Of a DNA stretch of 64,000 nucleotides, positions 15,001 to 20,431 are shown piece by piece. The notes under the pieces were generated by a model. The model did no database searches, was not told where the DNA came from, and saw only the letters and a program-made list of their open reading frames with translations. The position numbers and the translations under genes were made by a program. Origin of the DNA: Sphingobium sp. AS12 (lineage in GTDB: Bacteria > Pseudomonadota > Alphaproteobacteria > Sphingomonadales > Sphingomonadaceae); assembly GCF_019097845.1 (NCBI RefSeq), contig NZ_JAHRGM010000067.1, positions 186,001-250,000 on the forward strand. The letters run 5' to 3'. Numbering within the stretch: the first letter of the stretch is position 1; each line of letters starts with the position of its first letter.

Positions 15001-18000
15001 CCGCTCCGGCGGTTACGCTGGAACAGCTTGCCAGCCTGGTCGACGATGCGCGGCTCGCCTGGATGGCTGCGGGGATCAGCGATGCTGACGCACAGAAATT
15101 GGCGGATCTGGAATTTGCCGTAACCGACCATCAGGATGCGGCTCTGGCCGTCCATTCAGGCCATGTCATCACGATCGATGCGGACGGTGCCGGGCACGGC
15201 TGGTTTGTCGATATCACGCCAAATGGAGCGAGCGAGTTCCTGACATCGGGCGGCCGGCTGATCGCCATCGACGGCAGCGCTGCGGCGGGGCGGTACGACC
15301 TGCTCACCGTGCTGATCCACGAAATGGGCCATGAACTTGGCCTGTCGGAATTGCCGACCACGACCGTCGGCCGGGTGATGAATGAAGCGCTCGGACTGGG
15401 CGAGCGGCGCTTGCCAAGCTTGGCTGACCTGCCGGTCGTGCCGGTCGCAGCGCCAGTCGCAGGTGCCGTTCGCACCGTCACGCTGACGGGGACAGGCAGT
15501 TCGGCGTTGGCTGCCGTGGCGGCTGCGCCTTTCGCCTTGCTGCCTTCGGGGACGCCAGCGACCGCGCCGTTCCAGAATGGCGATTTCGGTGCGGCTTCGG
15601 GTTGGTCGCCAGTGGGTGGCGGCGTCGTTTCCGGCGGAGTGGGCGTTCTTGCCGAGGACAGCCGTTTCCTGTCCTCGCTCAACCAGAAGTTCGTCCTGCC
15701 CAATGGCGCAACGGAAATCAGTTTCCAGATCCGGTCTGCGGTTCTGGGTGCGAACAGCGCGCTGCCGCCTGATGCGTTTGAAGTGGCACTGCTTGATCCG
15801 GTTACCGGCCAGTCGCTGCTGGGCGATCTGGACGGGCTGGACCTTTCCGACGCCCTGCTCAACCTGCAGGCCGATGGATCGCTCTACCTTGCCCCCGGCG
15901 TGACCGTGACCGGCAATCCATTGACGGGCAGCGCGACGGTGACCGTTTCGCTTGCAGGGGTCGACCGGAGCAACGGCGCGTTGCTTTCCTTCGACCTGAT
16001 TGCGATGGGTGATCTCGACAGCCGCGTGACCATCGACAATGTCGCGTTCGTGGCGGTGGCCAATAACGCGCCGGTCGCGACCAATGACAGCGGCAGCGGC
16101 GATGAAGATCAGGACATACTCATCGATCTTCTGGCCAATGACAGCGACGCCGATGGCGATCTGCTGAGCATCACGATCCTGAGCGGCCCGGCAAACGGGA
16201 CGCTCATCCCGCCGACCGTGACGGGCGGAGCGTGGACCTATCGCCCGGATGCGAATTTCGCGGGAGCGGACAGCTTCACCTACAACATCACCGATGGGCT
16301 GAGCGCGCCGGTGTCGGCCAGTGTCGCCATCACCGTGAATGCGGTGAACGATCTGCCGGAACTGGCTGTCGTGCAGGATCGCAGCGCGGTACAGGGCAAC
16401 TTCGTCACGCTCAATCTGCTGGGAAGTGACGTAGAGGATGTCGCATCGGGCCTGACCTATGCACTCGTTTCCGGCCCAGCCGGTGCCAGCGTCAACCCGT
16501 CGGGCCTGTTGAGCTGGACAGCGGGTCTGCCCGGCATCGAGAATTTCACCGTGCGCGTCACTGACAGCGACGGCGCAACAGCCGAACGCAGTTTTGCGAT
16601 CACCGTCGTGGCGCCGGGCAACGAAGCACCTGTATTTGCCGCGCTGCCGGATCGGGATGTCAATGCGGGATCGCTGTTCACGCTCCAACTGGCTGCAAGC
16701 GATGACGATGATGCAGCGGCGGATCTGACTTATACGCTGATCGCTGGGCCAAGCGGCGCGACGCTATCGCCTACCGGCGAATTGCGATGGGTAGCGACGG
16801 GAAGCGGCTCCCGTCAGGTGACGGTCCGCGTGACCGACCCCAAAGGCGCGTTCGACCAGCGGAGTTTCGCCCTGAATGTCGTGCCGGTCATCGGCAACAC
16901 CGCACCGACGCTGCCTGTTCTTGGCGATGTCGCGGTTGAAAGCGGCAAGCTCATGATCCTGCCGATCACGGCCAGCGACAATGAGGACGTCGCCGAAGCG
17001 CTGACCTATTCGCTGGTCAGCGGCCCTGATGGCGCGGCCATATCGGCCAGCGGCCTGTTCAGCTGGCAGGCGGGTAATCCCGGCTCACAAACCGTGACAG
17101 TGCGCGTCACTGATACGGGCGGGCTGATTGCCGAGCGCAGCTTTGCGATCCTGGTCTCCAACCCGGCGCCTATATTCGCGCCGATCGCCGATCGCTCGGT
17201 ATCGACTGGCGGCAATGTCGCGATCACGCTTTCCGCCACCGACAGCAACCATGGCGCAGCCCAGCTCGTCTATTCGCTGGTCAGTGGTCCGGCAGGCGCA
17301 AATGTGACGAGCGATGGCCAGTTCAGCTGGACGGCCGCCGGACTTGGCAGCCAGCCGGTCGTGGTTCGCGTGACCGATCCGCTGGGGGCATCGGCGGAGA
17401 CGGGCTTCAACATCGAAGTCACGAACGTCGCGCCGGTGCTGTCCGATGTCGGCCCGGTTAGTGTGAATGAAGGCAGCGTGCTTTCGTTGCAGCTTGTCGC
17501 CAGCGATACCGAGGATGCGGCGGCGGACCTGACCTATACGTTGATCGCTGGCCCCAGCGGCGCAACGCTATCACTCACGGGCGAATTGCGATGGGTCGCG
17601 ACCGGAACCGGCTCCCAGACCGTGACAGTGCGCGTCACTGATACCGGCGGGCTGATTGCCGAGCGCAGCTTTGCGATCCTGGTCTCCAACCCGGCGCCTA
17701 TATTCGCGCCGATTGCCGATCGCTCGGTACAGACGGGCGGCAATGTTGCGATCACGCTTTCGGCGACCGACAGCAACCATAGCGCAGCCCAGCTCGTCTA
17801 TTCGCTGGTCAGCGGCCCGGCAGGCGCAAATGTGACGAGCGATGGCCAGTTCAGCTGGACAGCCGCCGGACTTGGCAGCCAGCCAGTCGTGGTTCGCGTA
17901 ACCGATCCGCTGGGAGCATTTGCAGAGACCGGCTTCAATATCGAGGTGACGAACATCGCGCCGGTGCTGGCGGCGGTTGGCCCGGTCAGTGTGAATGAAG

Positions 18001-20024
18001 GCAGCGCGCTGTCGTTGCAGCTTGTTGCAAGCGATGGCGATGATGCGGTTGGCGATCTGATATTCTCGCTGATGTCAGGACCAGCGGGGGCAACGCTGAC
18101 GAGCGGCGGAGTGCTGAACTGGCTGCCTGCCGATGGCGGCGCGGATGCAGTCTTTACCGTCCGCGTGACCGATCCCCATGGCGCGCTGGCCGAGCAGAGC
18201 TTCAATGTCGCGGTGGCCGATGTCGCACCGATCCTCAGCGTATCGGGCCTGACGACGACACTGACTGGCAAGACCTATACAATCGCACTGGGTTCAAGCG
18301 ATCCGGGCGACGACAGCCCGATCGAATGGGTCATCGATTGGGGCGATGGCACAACGCCCACATCGGTGGAAGGCAGCGCCAGCGTGGCCAGCCACATATA
18401 TGCGGACGATGGCAATTTCCTGGTCAGCGCGCGCCTGCGCAATGATGATGGCAGCTTCCTGGCTTCGCCGATCAACCTGGTCGTCAATGATCCGCCCCTG
18501 CTGCGGTTGACGCAGGCGGGCTTTGTCGATGGCGGACTGGTCGTGCGCGTTTCCGAACCGCTTGATGTTCTGGCGGGCAGCAAGGCGGTGCAACTCACCG
18601 ACAGCAGCGGCAATGCGGTTGCCCTTACCCTCGGCTTTGCGGCCGACGGGTTGGGCTTCACGCTGACCCGCGCAGATGGCAGGCCGCTGCAATATGGCAG
18701 CTACGGGTTGGTCATCGCCGATGGCGCATTCATCAGCGCGGATGGATCGGTGCTGGACGGCAATAATGATGGCCTGATCGGCGGTGCCTATCAAACCAGC
18801 CTGACTTTCAGCCAGTCCATGGCTGGTAGCGCGCGCCTGCCGGACTTTATGCGCGGGCCGGGCGAGCATGTCGATGTTCCGCTCGCCGATGATGCCGGGC
18901 TGAAAGTCAGCTTCGCCAGCCAGGGCGGGGTCAAGACCATGACATTTACGGTCATGTATGATCCTGCACTGTTGCGCGTCGACGGTGTATTGCCGGGTGC
19001 CGATCTGCCTACGGGCGCGAGCCTCGGCTTCGTGACGGAGGCTGCAGCTGGCGGCAAGCGTCTGGCCCGGATCAGCGTCAGCAGCGATACGCCGATCGCT
19101 GCGGGCGACCGCTGGATACTCAGCCTGGATGCGACCGTGCCGGACACGGCCCCTTACGGGTCTAGCGAAGTGCTGGAAGTGAAGGTCGAGGCGATCAACG
19201 CCGCTGCGCCTTCCGCAACCGAGGATGATCAGGCGCTGCAACTGGTCGGCTATTATGGTGATACCAATGCCGATCGTCAGCAAACCATGGCCGACCTGTG
19301 GCTGGCGACGCGCGTGGCGCTTGATATCGACAAGGGCTTTGCGGCGTGGGGCGATGCGCCGCCTTCGCTGATCGCCGATATCCGCGACTATCGCCCGTTC
19401 GCCAACCCGCACCTGCCGGACATCGAATTCACCCCGGTGAAGCCCGCGCCGCTGTGGCGTTCGCAGGTCGTGCCTCCTGCTGATTTCGGGCCGCTCACTT
19501 ATGGCTTTTACGATGCGGTGGATCGCTGGGCGCAGGATATCCACGCAACGAATTCGGCTTGGTATGAAGAGGGTATGGACGGCAAGAAGCAGGACCAGCC
19601 TGACGACGGCGCTACCGCCCCGACGACTGAATCTGGCACGCCTCCATCGCCCGCATCGGCTCCACCAGCGACGCCTGCCCCCGTCACGCCCTCGCCCACT
19701 GCGTCAGCACCCGGCGATGGACTTGCCTCGCCAGCAGGTGTCGCGACCGCCGCCGCCGTGCCGCCGAAAATCAACATGGCTGCGCGACCTGCCGTTCAGG
19801 GCATGATGGCCGCAATGACGGAGGCCGATAAACAATGCTCGACATGGCTCTCGCGCTTCCTGCTCGACAATGGCGATGATCGTGGATGCACCACGGGTAG
19901 TGATTTCCTCCCCATTCTCATTCCCGGCCTCAATGGGCCGAGAGAAAAGACGGGCGACAAGCGCCGCAAGGCTGCCACGCCCGCTGGTGAAGAGCCTTCG
20001 GGCGAACTGGAGACAAGCACATGA
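1..20024 (+). CDS. Giant multidomain secreted protein, 5'-partial
   Basis: The frame is open from base 3 with no stop upstream of the GTG at 48, so the N-terminus lies outside the window; at least 6673 residues are visible. Numbering from the GTG, I see an IPT-like unit (33-122), an NHL-like propeller (about 885-1150), nine He_PIG/cadherin-like repeats (about 1375-2245), YD-repeat-like sequence (2625-2652), a dockerin-like pair of loops (2798-2843), a Big_2-like unit (3028-3122), a second propeller (3485-3890), an alpha/beta-hydrolase-like part with GHSRG (Ser4240), a metzincin-like HEMGHELG (5091-5098), seven more repeats, a PKD-like unit, a cohesin-like unit (about 6255-6390), a dockerin-like loop and a Pro/Ala/Thr-rich linker. 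The only cysteines I noticed are two in the tail. No RTX repeats, LPXTG or autotransporter barrel are visible. The following genes suggest it is the cargo of a dedicated export system. Its biological role (adhesin, hydrolase or matrix protein) is unknown. Confidence 0.9.
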   Translation, partial: DATYTGPLAQELTAIVPDTEPGVYYVMVRGYSGPDEGSTVRLIADLMPMVITSIDTDTGGDSRYVTTTIKGARFHENAILKLSRPGIAEFEPVAWEVVDSSTIIATFDFTDAPHGLYDLKVTNPDGAETVEPYRFLIERGIEPEVTIGVGGPRVILAGDQATYSIALQNISNLDAPYTFFQVGVPELNYNQYVYGLKFLEFFTNVRGIPEGTEGSDNANVPFINLESITNTNGQLLTSGFLFDQPADGFGGFTVNIRTYPGLKEMADRAFSAFQDRMNSLFPDLAPILDGGEGGLGDWWEAVKDKVSEIMPAARSTLDQLDFVGLYQQNSAVPSKDEIPFIPFRFHIVAAATTMTRAEFVDFQSKEARDLRTAILEANDAPAPLLALAADEGQWTDLYLAALEQAGLLRDEQDVPPIRTKQHIVSLMTTLASGILFGPGGSAVRSTGDLLAFFDQVRAYYGHQDGLMAAIEYMDPRHSDKYDGEIPVPALPVRADYDLGLSTPTHFEAFRIFVPWVPFDQRGAGLPADFQINGPEPVDGQEFAQLDFSRFFASEGQVNRLASITGPQTLDTQGWLPGAAELPYTVSFENAAGSARYTNEIQVVTTLDPDLDPRSFRLGDIKIGDINIDVPDGRTSFDAEIDFTATRGFILRVSAVLDLFQQPASASWLIQAIDPLTGEVLQDATRGLLAPNDASGTGAGFVSYTIVPADDVATGERISASARVLMDGFAPEDTIVLSQMIDAAAPTSTLTAKRVGTTANFEVNWRVLDDVGGSGVKHVTLYAAENGGDFKIWQRMLPDVSGALVFEGEAGKSYEFLALATDIAGNREVPKPGVNAISDGSSVNLGGVPTVPDTTAPNFGQPPAPTPEPSTNALFTQAEALVPAAAPLSAPSEFDSVLSPFVARAFATGITRSTTEIGPMAIVETPEGDFLVSGGTNRGTIWKFSGQGGAAATPFAELDTAIFNMAFDADGGLWATTGGGPLLRLDPQTGAILDRFGDGVTIALAVHPTNGNIYVSTNSGISIFNPDDGSFTQWSRDENLRVGSLAFDNDGALWAVTWPDRKQVVRFTDRARAETMLTFDAPADSLAFGQAGTRLDGLLFVTHTAGTVDDAGLAEPGGALTMVDSATLRRIDVAKGGSRGDVVITTSDGRVLVSQSNQVDIIAPATAPVVVATNPSPGAQIALPQAFLSVTFDQDMFAGSASQAGSVTNAEYYTLNHATLGAQQIRAVTYDAASRTAYLNVGNIPAGDYTLTIGAPLTSANGQRMGVNYQTGFAAFEDISTLVDILFEDTRLDRETGTISYKVTITNKTDGPITLPALLTIDPLGGFPGVPLGATGQTDDGRFLIDLSGALPPDGILEAGESTSGRTVSITTSANRRLDFVTGIVANAVPNTAPSFVSVPPQSATVGTPLSYQVVANDAEGQPVSFGLLTAPAGMTIDATTGLLQWTPPAGTASITPVVIEAFDARGAVSLQRFVLAIAGGNRAPEFTSSLSAVSSGEGQLFEFELVAVDPESQPLTYWADGLPAGATFDPATRAFSWLPGYESAGTYDVRFFVTDGLSRDEVVVTLFVAERNEPPQVVPVADRIAREGDLVNFRINASSRSDRELSYGAETLPFGATLNPTTGEFTWTPNYIQNGVYDIAFFVTDGETLVRFVTKITVGNANAAPVFDQLEGWQILEGQQLAFNVFAFDPDNPYYTPALRNGENGEAVETSETSRTVTVELIGDIPPGATFDPDTYDFTWTPTNAQAGDHVVHFRATDNGDGTGVPLTTDIIVPISVFNQNRRPVVSPIENVTVAKDAVLEIPVSASDADGNPLVLALRNESPFRPLPNFITFVDNGDGTGKIRVAPGANARGDHVVIVTATDDGDGSGEPLGGGYAFTIKVTSPNEAPEIGYVGDVVAVIGETMKVVVNVTDMDQDALTYAVAGLPGATITPTSIYGKALIEWTPTVAQAGSHDALVTVTDSGSGVVTPVSDTASFKVVVRATNAAPQLAPVGNHSITEGEALAFTLAGADADNDRLTFTMSGAPETASLDPVTGAFVWTPPLNSSGEYSVTFSVSDGHSSSSETIILTVANANQAPVFVPMGLQLAREGAPMVFRIIAGDPDADPVIYQAPNGLPEGMLFIPARGEIQWTPGYAQAGDHILRFTATDPLGAVDSIDVMVRVANVNRLPVLDEGYHAFLIGEEKRFTVRASDPDSEDVLTFSAEDLPEGASFDAVTGEFVWTPGPGQAGDYAVTLIADDGRAKVRQTILLRATIDPVPPVVRLELTPSFPAAPGQNVLIHAVADSLADITSLRVLLDGQEVLLDANGRATVVAGSPGKYSFTVTAGDADGGEKTITQILKVRDPLDKNAPSALFDGAIDDAIVTSTLAITGTIDDSNLDGWTLQLIDGQGDVTLLGEGGTNLAGTLATLDGRTLADGFYRLRLTATDISGRTSVDSATIELRTGADKTSRYTTQHVDISTVLGGVPFDLVRAYDSITGKWTFLGLDADIVTSVGSQPNAGGALPAFEIGTRLFLTLPTGERAGFTFSPVEEVIGGQTFYRPAWTADGTHGWQFSSIDVQLRKIGGKFYDVDSGAAYNPGSPVFGDRDYALRAPDGTIYILDSQRGTVEIQMAEGKLLIGDSGVTALGGDALRFLHDARGNVTQVTDATGKASIYSWDEDNQLTALRDLVTGAGIRYGYVDGRLALEVPSSGAGKRIVNNGDGAVVTEAIVADLATPATFTGQTVSGNLGAGGAESFAFTLRESELEGLPNTFVILRVETTGTVTPQIAGLPPLASAQAGGKLVTLFALSTSGLHELRMSGSGAYSFEMRAAGDINGDAKVDGLDSAAVVAALAGSDVSGDGVTDAIDNQIVAANYGFRANQSPAIAATIPLEKTHVDLQRYVDLTKLATDPDGDRLYFRIVGATGGAAALAADGRGVLFTPTAGYSGAASIRFSADDGFGSSAEGVIDINVSDAALLSLNFALRQPAFAAPGESGGVGLIGQFADQADVALPYSYVTASVGHPDIVRLGTDGTLLALAQGSTYLKVSRGNIAAATSLTVGEPDSVHELMTQIYGINAYPDSVTLLPNGGSRAIITSLDPTEETFANGAAAGTVYVSADSAIVTVDENGLMRGVGAGSTFVTVINGFSEDRVMVSVTPPVVGDDVAVNGAAGAIVQNADGVQIAFGPGALSGNATVTIDTLTEAELPIVMPATDAFHFLSAFDLQVDGAEFNDTVQIAVPVTGNPGDQVWFFASVDLPLGPNGETIPVWTVIDSGVIDADGMARAKSPPFPGLSRRGAVLVAGAAKPLPILRLNVGFTALNALVFAPAIGIAAVGGLAGATVALGLAGAAVGSIALPLFAQLKEIQIYADLAKDQDAVRRIDLSPEFTQAELNDGKTILANFPPQAFQSDKGPIVSSVASLVANDGSTSVTITGLDFIDGEAGSISAKTSNVRVVLTHGSKRVVISDAVITGSIGGTQRLSFTAPPTVLLGASDITIVRPAVGSFGSASGEPNDFTELVESAVVKIDNKAGYAFVGDAKGVQIIDRKLSFETTQATDQLIARIDLGAPVREIVVTGDLGAAFVATEKGIAVIDTLTLRQYDLNPNSDNDFIKVEGGVVTALAVDTENGYLYAAGLGKVYVINIDPGRDNYLKVVADPQHTLNMEITSKGEQFGHITSMALNADGTRLYVGLPVSEMFGQRPWINNQNSDAGLIMVVNVDEEQRPAEDQANIHGWRTVVDKVAAGIEVFDIQPTVDPNKMVFVARGDRNRGAKLLERTPAGTHIVTQVATLTMGQEIGVFEQPFTIAGLVISVDKKRSTDEGRFSIGRVPDLNVHNASGIAVTPDLEYMFVADWGLPTLYWYRDLDYSQLVDEFYRVGSKILVIQDPFGPNRRLVGATTPVPFAFLEELRVDSSGTKLYANYRGAGNIVILDINKVRDIAKRSDFDKLLVEFQDKAIDNPNYPFDIYNESTGQGAVDVTRHGRGLALNAIQALNLLTPTTELDLHGDNPPPLTFKWEFDPTLIPAGSVMKTSFYLSTLAPGDGLWPDDPIRERGLLQQPDWQGSDKHPSRIFTKLDLASGKWRVLASGEVVSDGALPPGKFELTFDPEFARVLTGGQTYFWGVRSTEFGIRDFRQFTVLPDKVPAGTFNGVTVLTHGFQLDGIWTDNDSFHQPAAFQEMGEMISRLGGGGIVLLYDKNEGTWVDMNNPTRVVTGDMLAAYAGKPVVLISDWVRESAHAEAGFSEAAADALFAALMDLDAESSNTLLSSPLHFIGHSRGTVVNSEIIQRLGYYGRVTSGIHMTTLDPHDFVQDSLDIPVNTLLNIAKAYSSFKSLALAVRSVATAVGAVSTAVGSGGLSLVATGAILGGVGKGMVEAAGAAKMAFRIQKFQDLAQTLGVQLDPVKFGDFLDPDVKLWSNISFSDNYYQDAASQTFTTATPNGRDIGPTDISRYLGGVVPGVSGFNLDDFAGLGAGGPHSRVWQWYAGTIDTNMTKFQGLDIYRRITDDGIRPKVFGLPSLDQWNMEPWYFVDPGKVTSSSMSVRIGAANQMVTGNTTSTTHFNITDGVGTGWFYSAAGGGADFRPIISGGEVDVTKDNSEAPNPGGSAVQSIFNGNFEQGTRESLNVHLERIATGELADDAGRFPISYEIPGFAFHGGQGFKLDLLGLPDADAIGKIDVAALFMVNTNPQALVKKVLVKIWEDFFDSQVSLANQITIGNFKLPTLSFVEAKLAAKVIGWAGFDAGKKIDMVNKYFKATNKVFKAAGMATEALNDGLNTLVESTGVTMSLGEDTKDEAGLNRLKAYVSNAIENGFDKLFPNQDNYSLIMGASAALTKIIDSFLPDGDIWEAIKMETRRILPGLDSITHNFVYVPKDQPYLTFKVYKPYMLQPGAKIRVRFEGAGLPTIDALVANQEAGARQVDLGTGMFTSSEFSVIVPDEYKGRSATITITHENMAPTAEDKQDLEDAAFIDAITNAAKDLGTAVSQIYLLDDLRFTTVAAMNGVMPGSPQVAAEGVAITPAAPAVTLEQLASLVDDARLAWMAAGISDADAQKLADLEFAVTDHQDAALAVHSGHVITIDADGAGHGWFVDITPNGASEFLTSGGRLIAIDGSAAAGRYDLLTVLIHEMGHELGLSELPTTTVGRVMNEALGLGERRLPSLADLPVVPVAAPVAGAVRTVTLTGTGSSALAAVAAAPFALLPSGTPATAPFQNGDFGAASGWSPVGGGVVSGGVGVLAEDSRFLSSLNQKFVLPNGATEISFQIRSAVLGANSALPPDAFEVALLDPVTGQSLLGDLDGLDLSDALLNLQADGSLYLAPGVTVTGNPLTGSATVTVSLAGVDRSNGALLSFDLIAMGDLDSRVTIDNVAFVAVANNAPVATNDSGSGDEDQDILIDLLANDSDADGDLLSITILSGPANGTLIPPTVTGGAWTYRPDANFAGADSFTYNITDGLSAPVSASVAITVNAVNDLPELAVVQDRSAVQGNFVTLNLLGSDVEDVASGLTYALVSGPAGASVNPSGLLSWTAGLPGIENFTVRVTDSDGATAERSFAITVVAPGNEAPVFAALPDRDVNAGSLFTLQLAASDDDDAAADLTYTLIAGPSGATLSPTGELRWVATGSGSRQVTVRVTDPKGAFDQRSFALNVVPVIGNTAPTLPVLGDVAVESGKLMILPITASDNEDVAEALTYSLVSGPDGAAISASGLFSWQAGNPGSQTVTVRVTDTGGLIAERSFAILVSNPAPIFAPIADRSVSTGGNVAITLSATDSNHGAAQLVYSLVSGPAGANVTSDGQFSWTAAGLGSQPVVVRVTDPLGASAETGFNIEVTNVAPVLSDVGPVSVNEGSVLSLQLVASDTEDAAADLTYTLIAGPSGATLSLTGELRWVATGTGSQTVTVRVTDTGGLIAERSFAILVSNPAPIFAPIADRSVQTGGNVAITLSATDSNHSAAQLVYSLVSGPAGANVTSDGQFSWTAAGLGSQPVVVRVTDPLGAFAETGFNIEVTNIAPVLAAVGPVSVNEGSALSLQLVASDGDDAVGDLIFSLMSGPAGATLTSGGVLNWLPADGGADAVFTVRVTDPHGALAEQSFNVAVADVAPILSVSGLTTTLTGKTYTIALGSSDPGDDSPIEWVIDWGDGTTPTSVEGSASVASHIYADDGNFLVSARLRNDDGSFLASPINLVVNDPPLLRLTQAGFVDGGLVVRVSEPLDVLAGSKAVQLTDSSGNAVALTLGFAADGLGFTLTRADGRPLQYGSYGLVIADGAFISADGSVLDGNNDGLIGGAYQTSLTFSQSMAGSARLPDFMRGPGEHVDVPLADDAGLKVSFASQGGVKTMTFTVMYDPALLRVDGVLPGADLPTGASLGFVTEAAAGGKRLARISVSSDTPIAAGDRWILSLDATVPDTAPYGSSEVLEVKVEAINAAAPSATEDDQALQLVGYYGDTNADRQQTMADLWLATRVALDIDKGFAAWGDAPPSLIADIRDYRPFANPHLPDIEFTPVKPAPLWRSQVVPPADFGPLTYGFYDAVDRWAQDIHATNSAWYEEGMDGKKQDQPDDGATAPTTESGTPPSPASAPPATPAPVTPSPTASAPGDGLASPAGVATAAAVPPKINMAARPAVQGMMAAMTEADKQCSTWLSRFLLDNGDDRGCTTGSDFLPILIPGLNGPREKTGDKRRKAATPAGEEPSGELETST
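17089..18008 (+). repeat. 528-bp internal tandem duplication in the giant gene
   Basis: A stretch of about 390 bp starting near 17089 recurs 528 bp downstream from about 17617. Anchor strings such as 'accgtgacag' (17091 and 17619) and 'tatattcgcg' (17171 and 17699) have exactly this spacing. The unit encodes 176 residues, that is two cadherin/He_PIG-like domains. Over about 114 residues the copies differ at only a few positions (S/Q, G/S, S/F, V/I), and most base changes are silent. A related string also occurs near 16728 and 17529. Confidence 0.9.
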
Positions 20025-20323
20025 ATGAAAAGACCGCGACGCCCAAGGGACAGGCCGCGCCGCGCCAGCAAAAGCTTCGGTTCAACAGTGCCAATCTCAA
20101 GAGCAGCTATTGCAACATGTGCAACGCCACCAGCACTCGTGAAGAGGTGGTCCTCAATTTCGGTGTGAACCAGAATTGGGACCAGCCCAGCGCTACGCCC
20201 GCTGAACTGGAAGTGGATTTGCAGCACCGGATCATCCTTAGCCCCTTTGCCGCGAAACGGCTGAGCGAGGCGCTGACGCAACTCGTGCGTGACTATGAAA
20301 CGCGATACGGTAAGCTTGCCTGA
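20021..20323 (+). CDS. DUF3467 family small protein
   Basis: This 100-residue protein matches the DUF3467 pattern: a strand ending in a hydrophobic-N-F-G motif, then 'RIILSPFAAKRL' and a C-terminal helix with the family-type YETRYG. Its ATG overlaps the stop of the giant gene (ATGA), so translation is probably coupled. It has no signal peptide and is probably cytosolic. Unusually it carries a CNMC (CxxC) motif near residue 31, while the giant neighbour has its only visible cysteines at its C-terminus. Known family members have no firm biochemical role. From position and size I infer a chaperone or targeting factor for the giant protein, which is untested. Confidence 0.75.
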   Translation: MNEKTATPKGQAAPRQQKLRFNSANLKSSYCNMCNATSTREEVVLNFGVNQNWDQPSATPAELEVDLQHRIILSPFAAKRLSEALTQLVRDYETRYGKLA

Positions 20324-20431
20324 GGGTGCTGTCGGCCGACAGGGTGATGGCGACATGGCTGGCCAATGGTTGGGGAAGCGCCGGATGATCAGGCGGGCGA
20401 CAGTTTCAGGGGCCGTAATAATTTGAGAGCC

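Noticed and set aside
16040..18230. Regular repeats resembling a CRISPR or other DNA-level array
   Set aside because: The repeats are in-frame protein domains of about 88 codons with no spacer structure, so they are coding.
1..20024. RTX toxin or canonical type I substrate
   Set aside because: No GGxGxDxUx nonapeptide repeats were found in the visible chain, and no ABC exporter is in the locus.
19780..20024. Autotransporter barrel, LPXTG or PEP-CTERM anchor at the end of the giant protein
   Set aside because: The tail has no barrel-like strands ending in an aromatic residue, no sortase motif and no membrane helix with a PEP motif.
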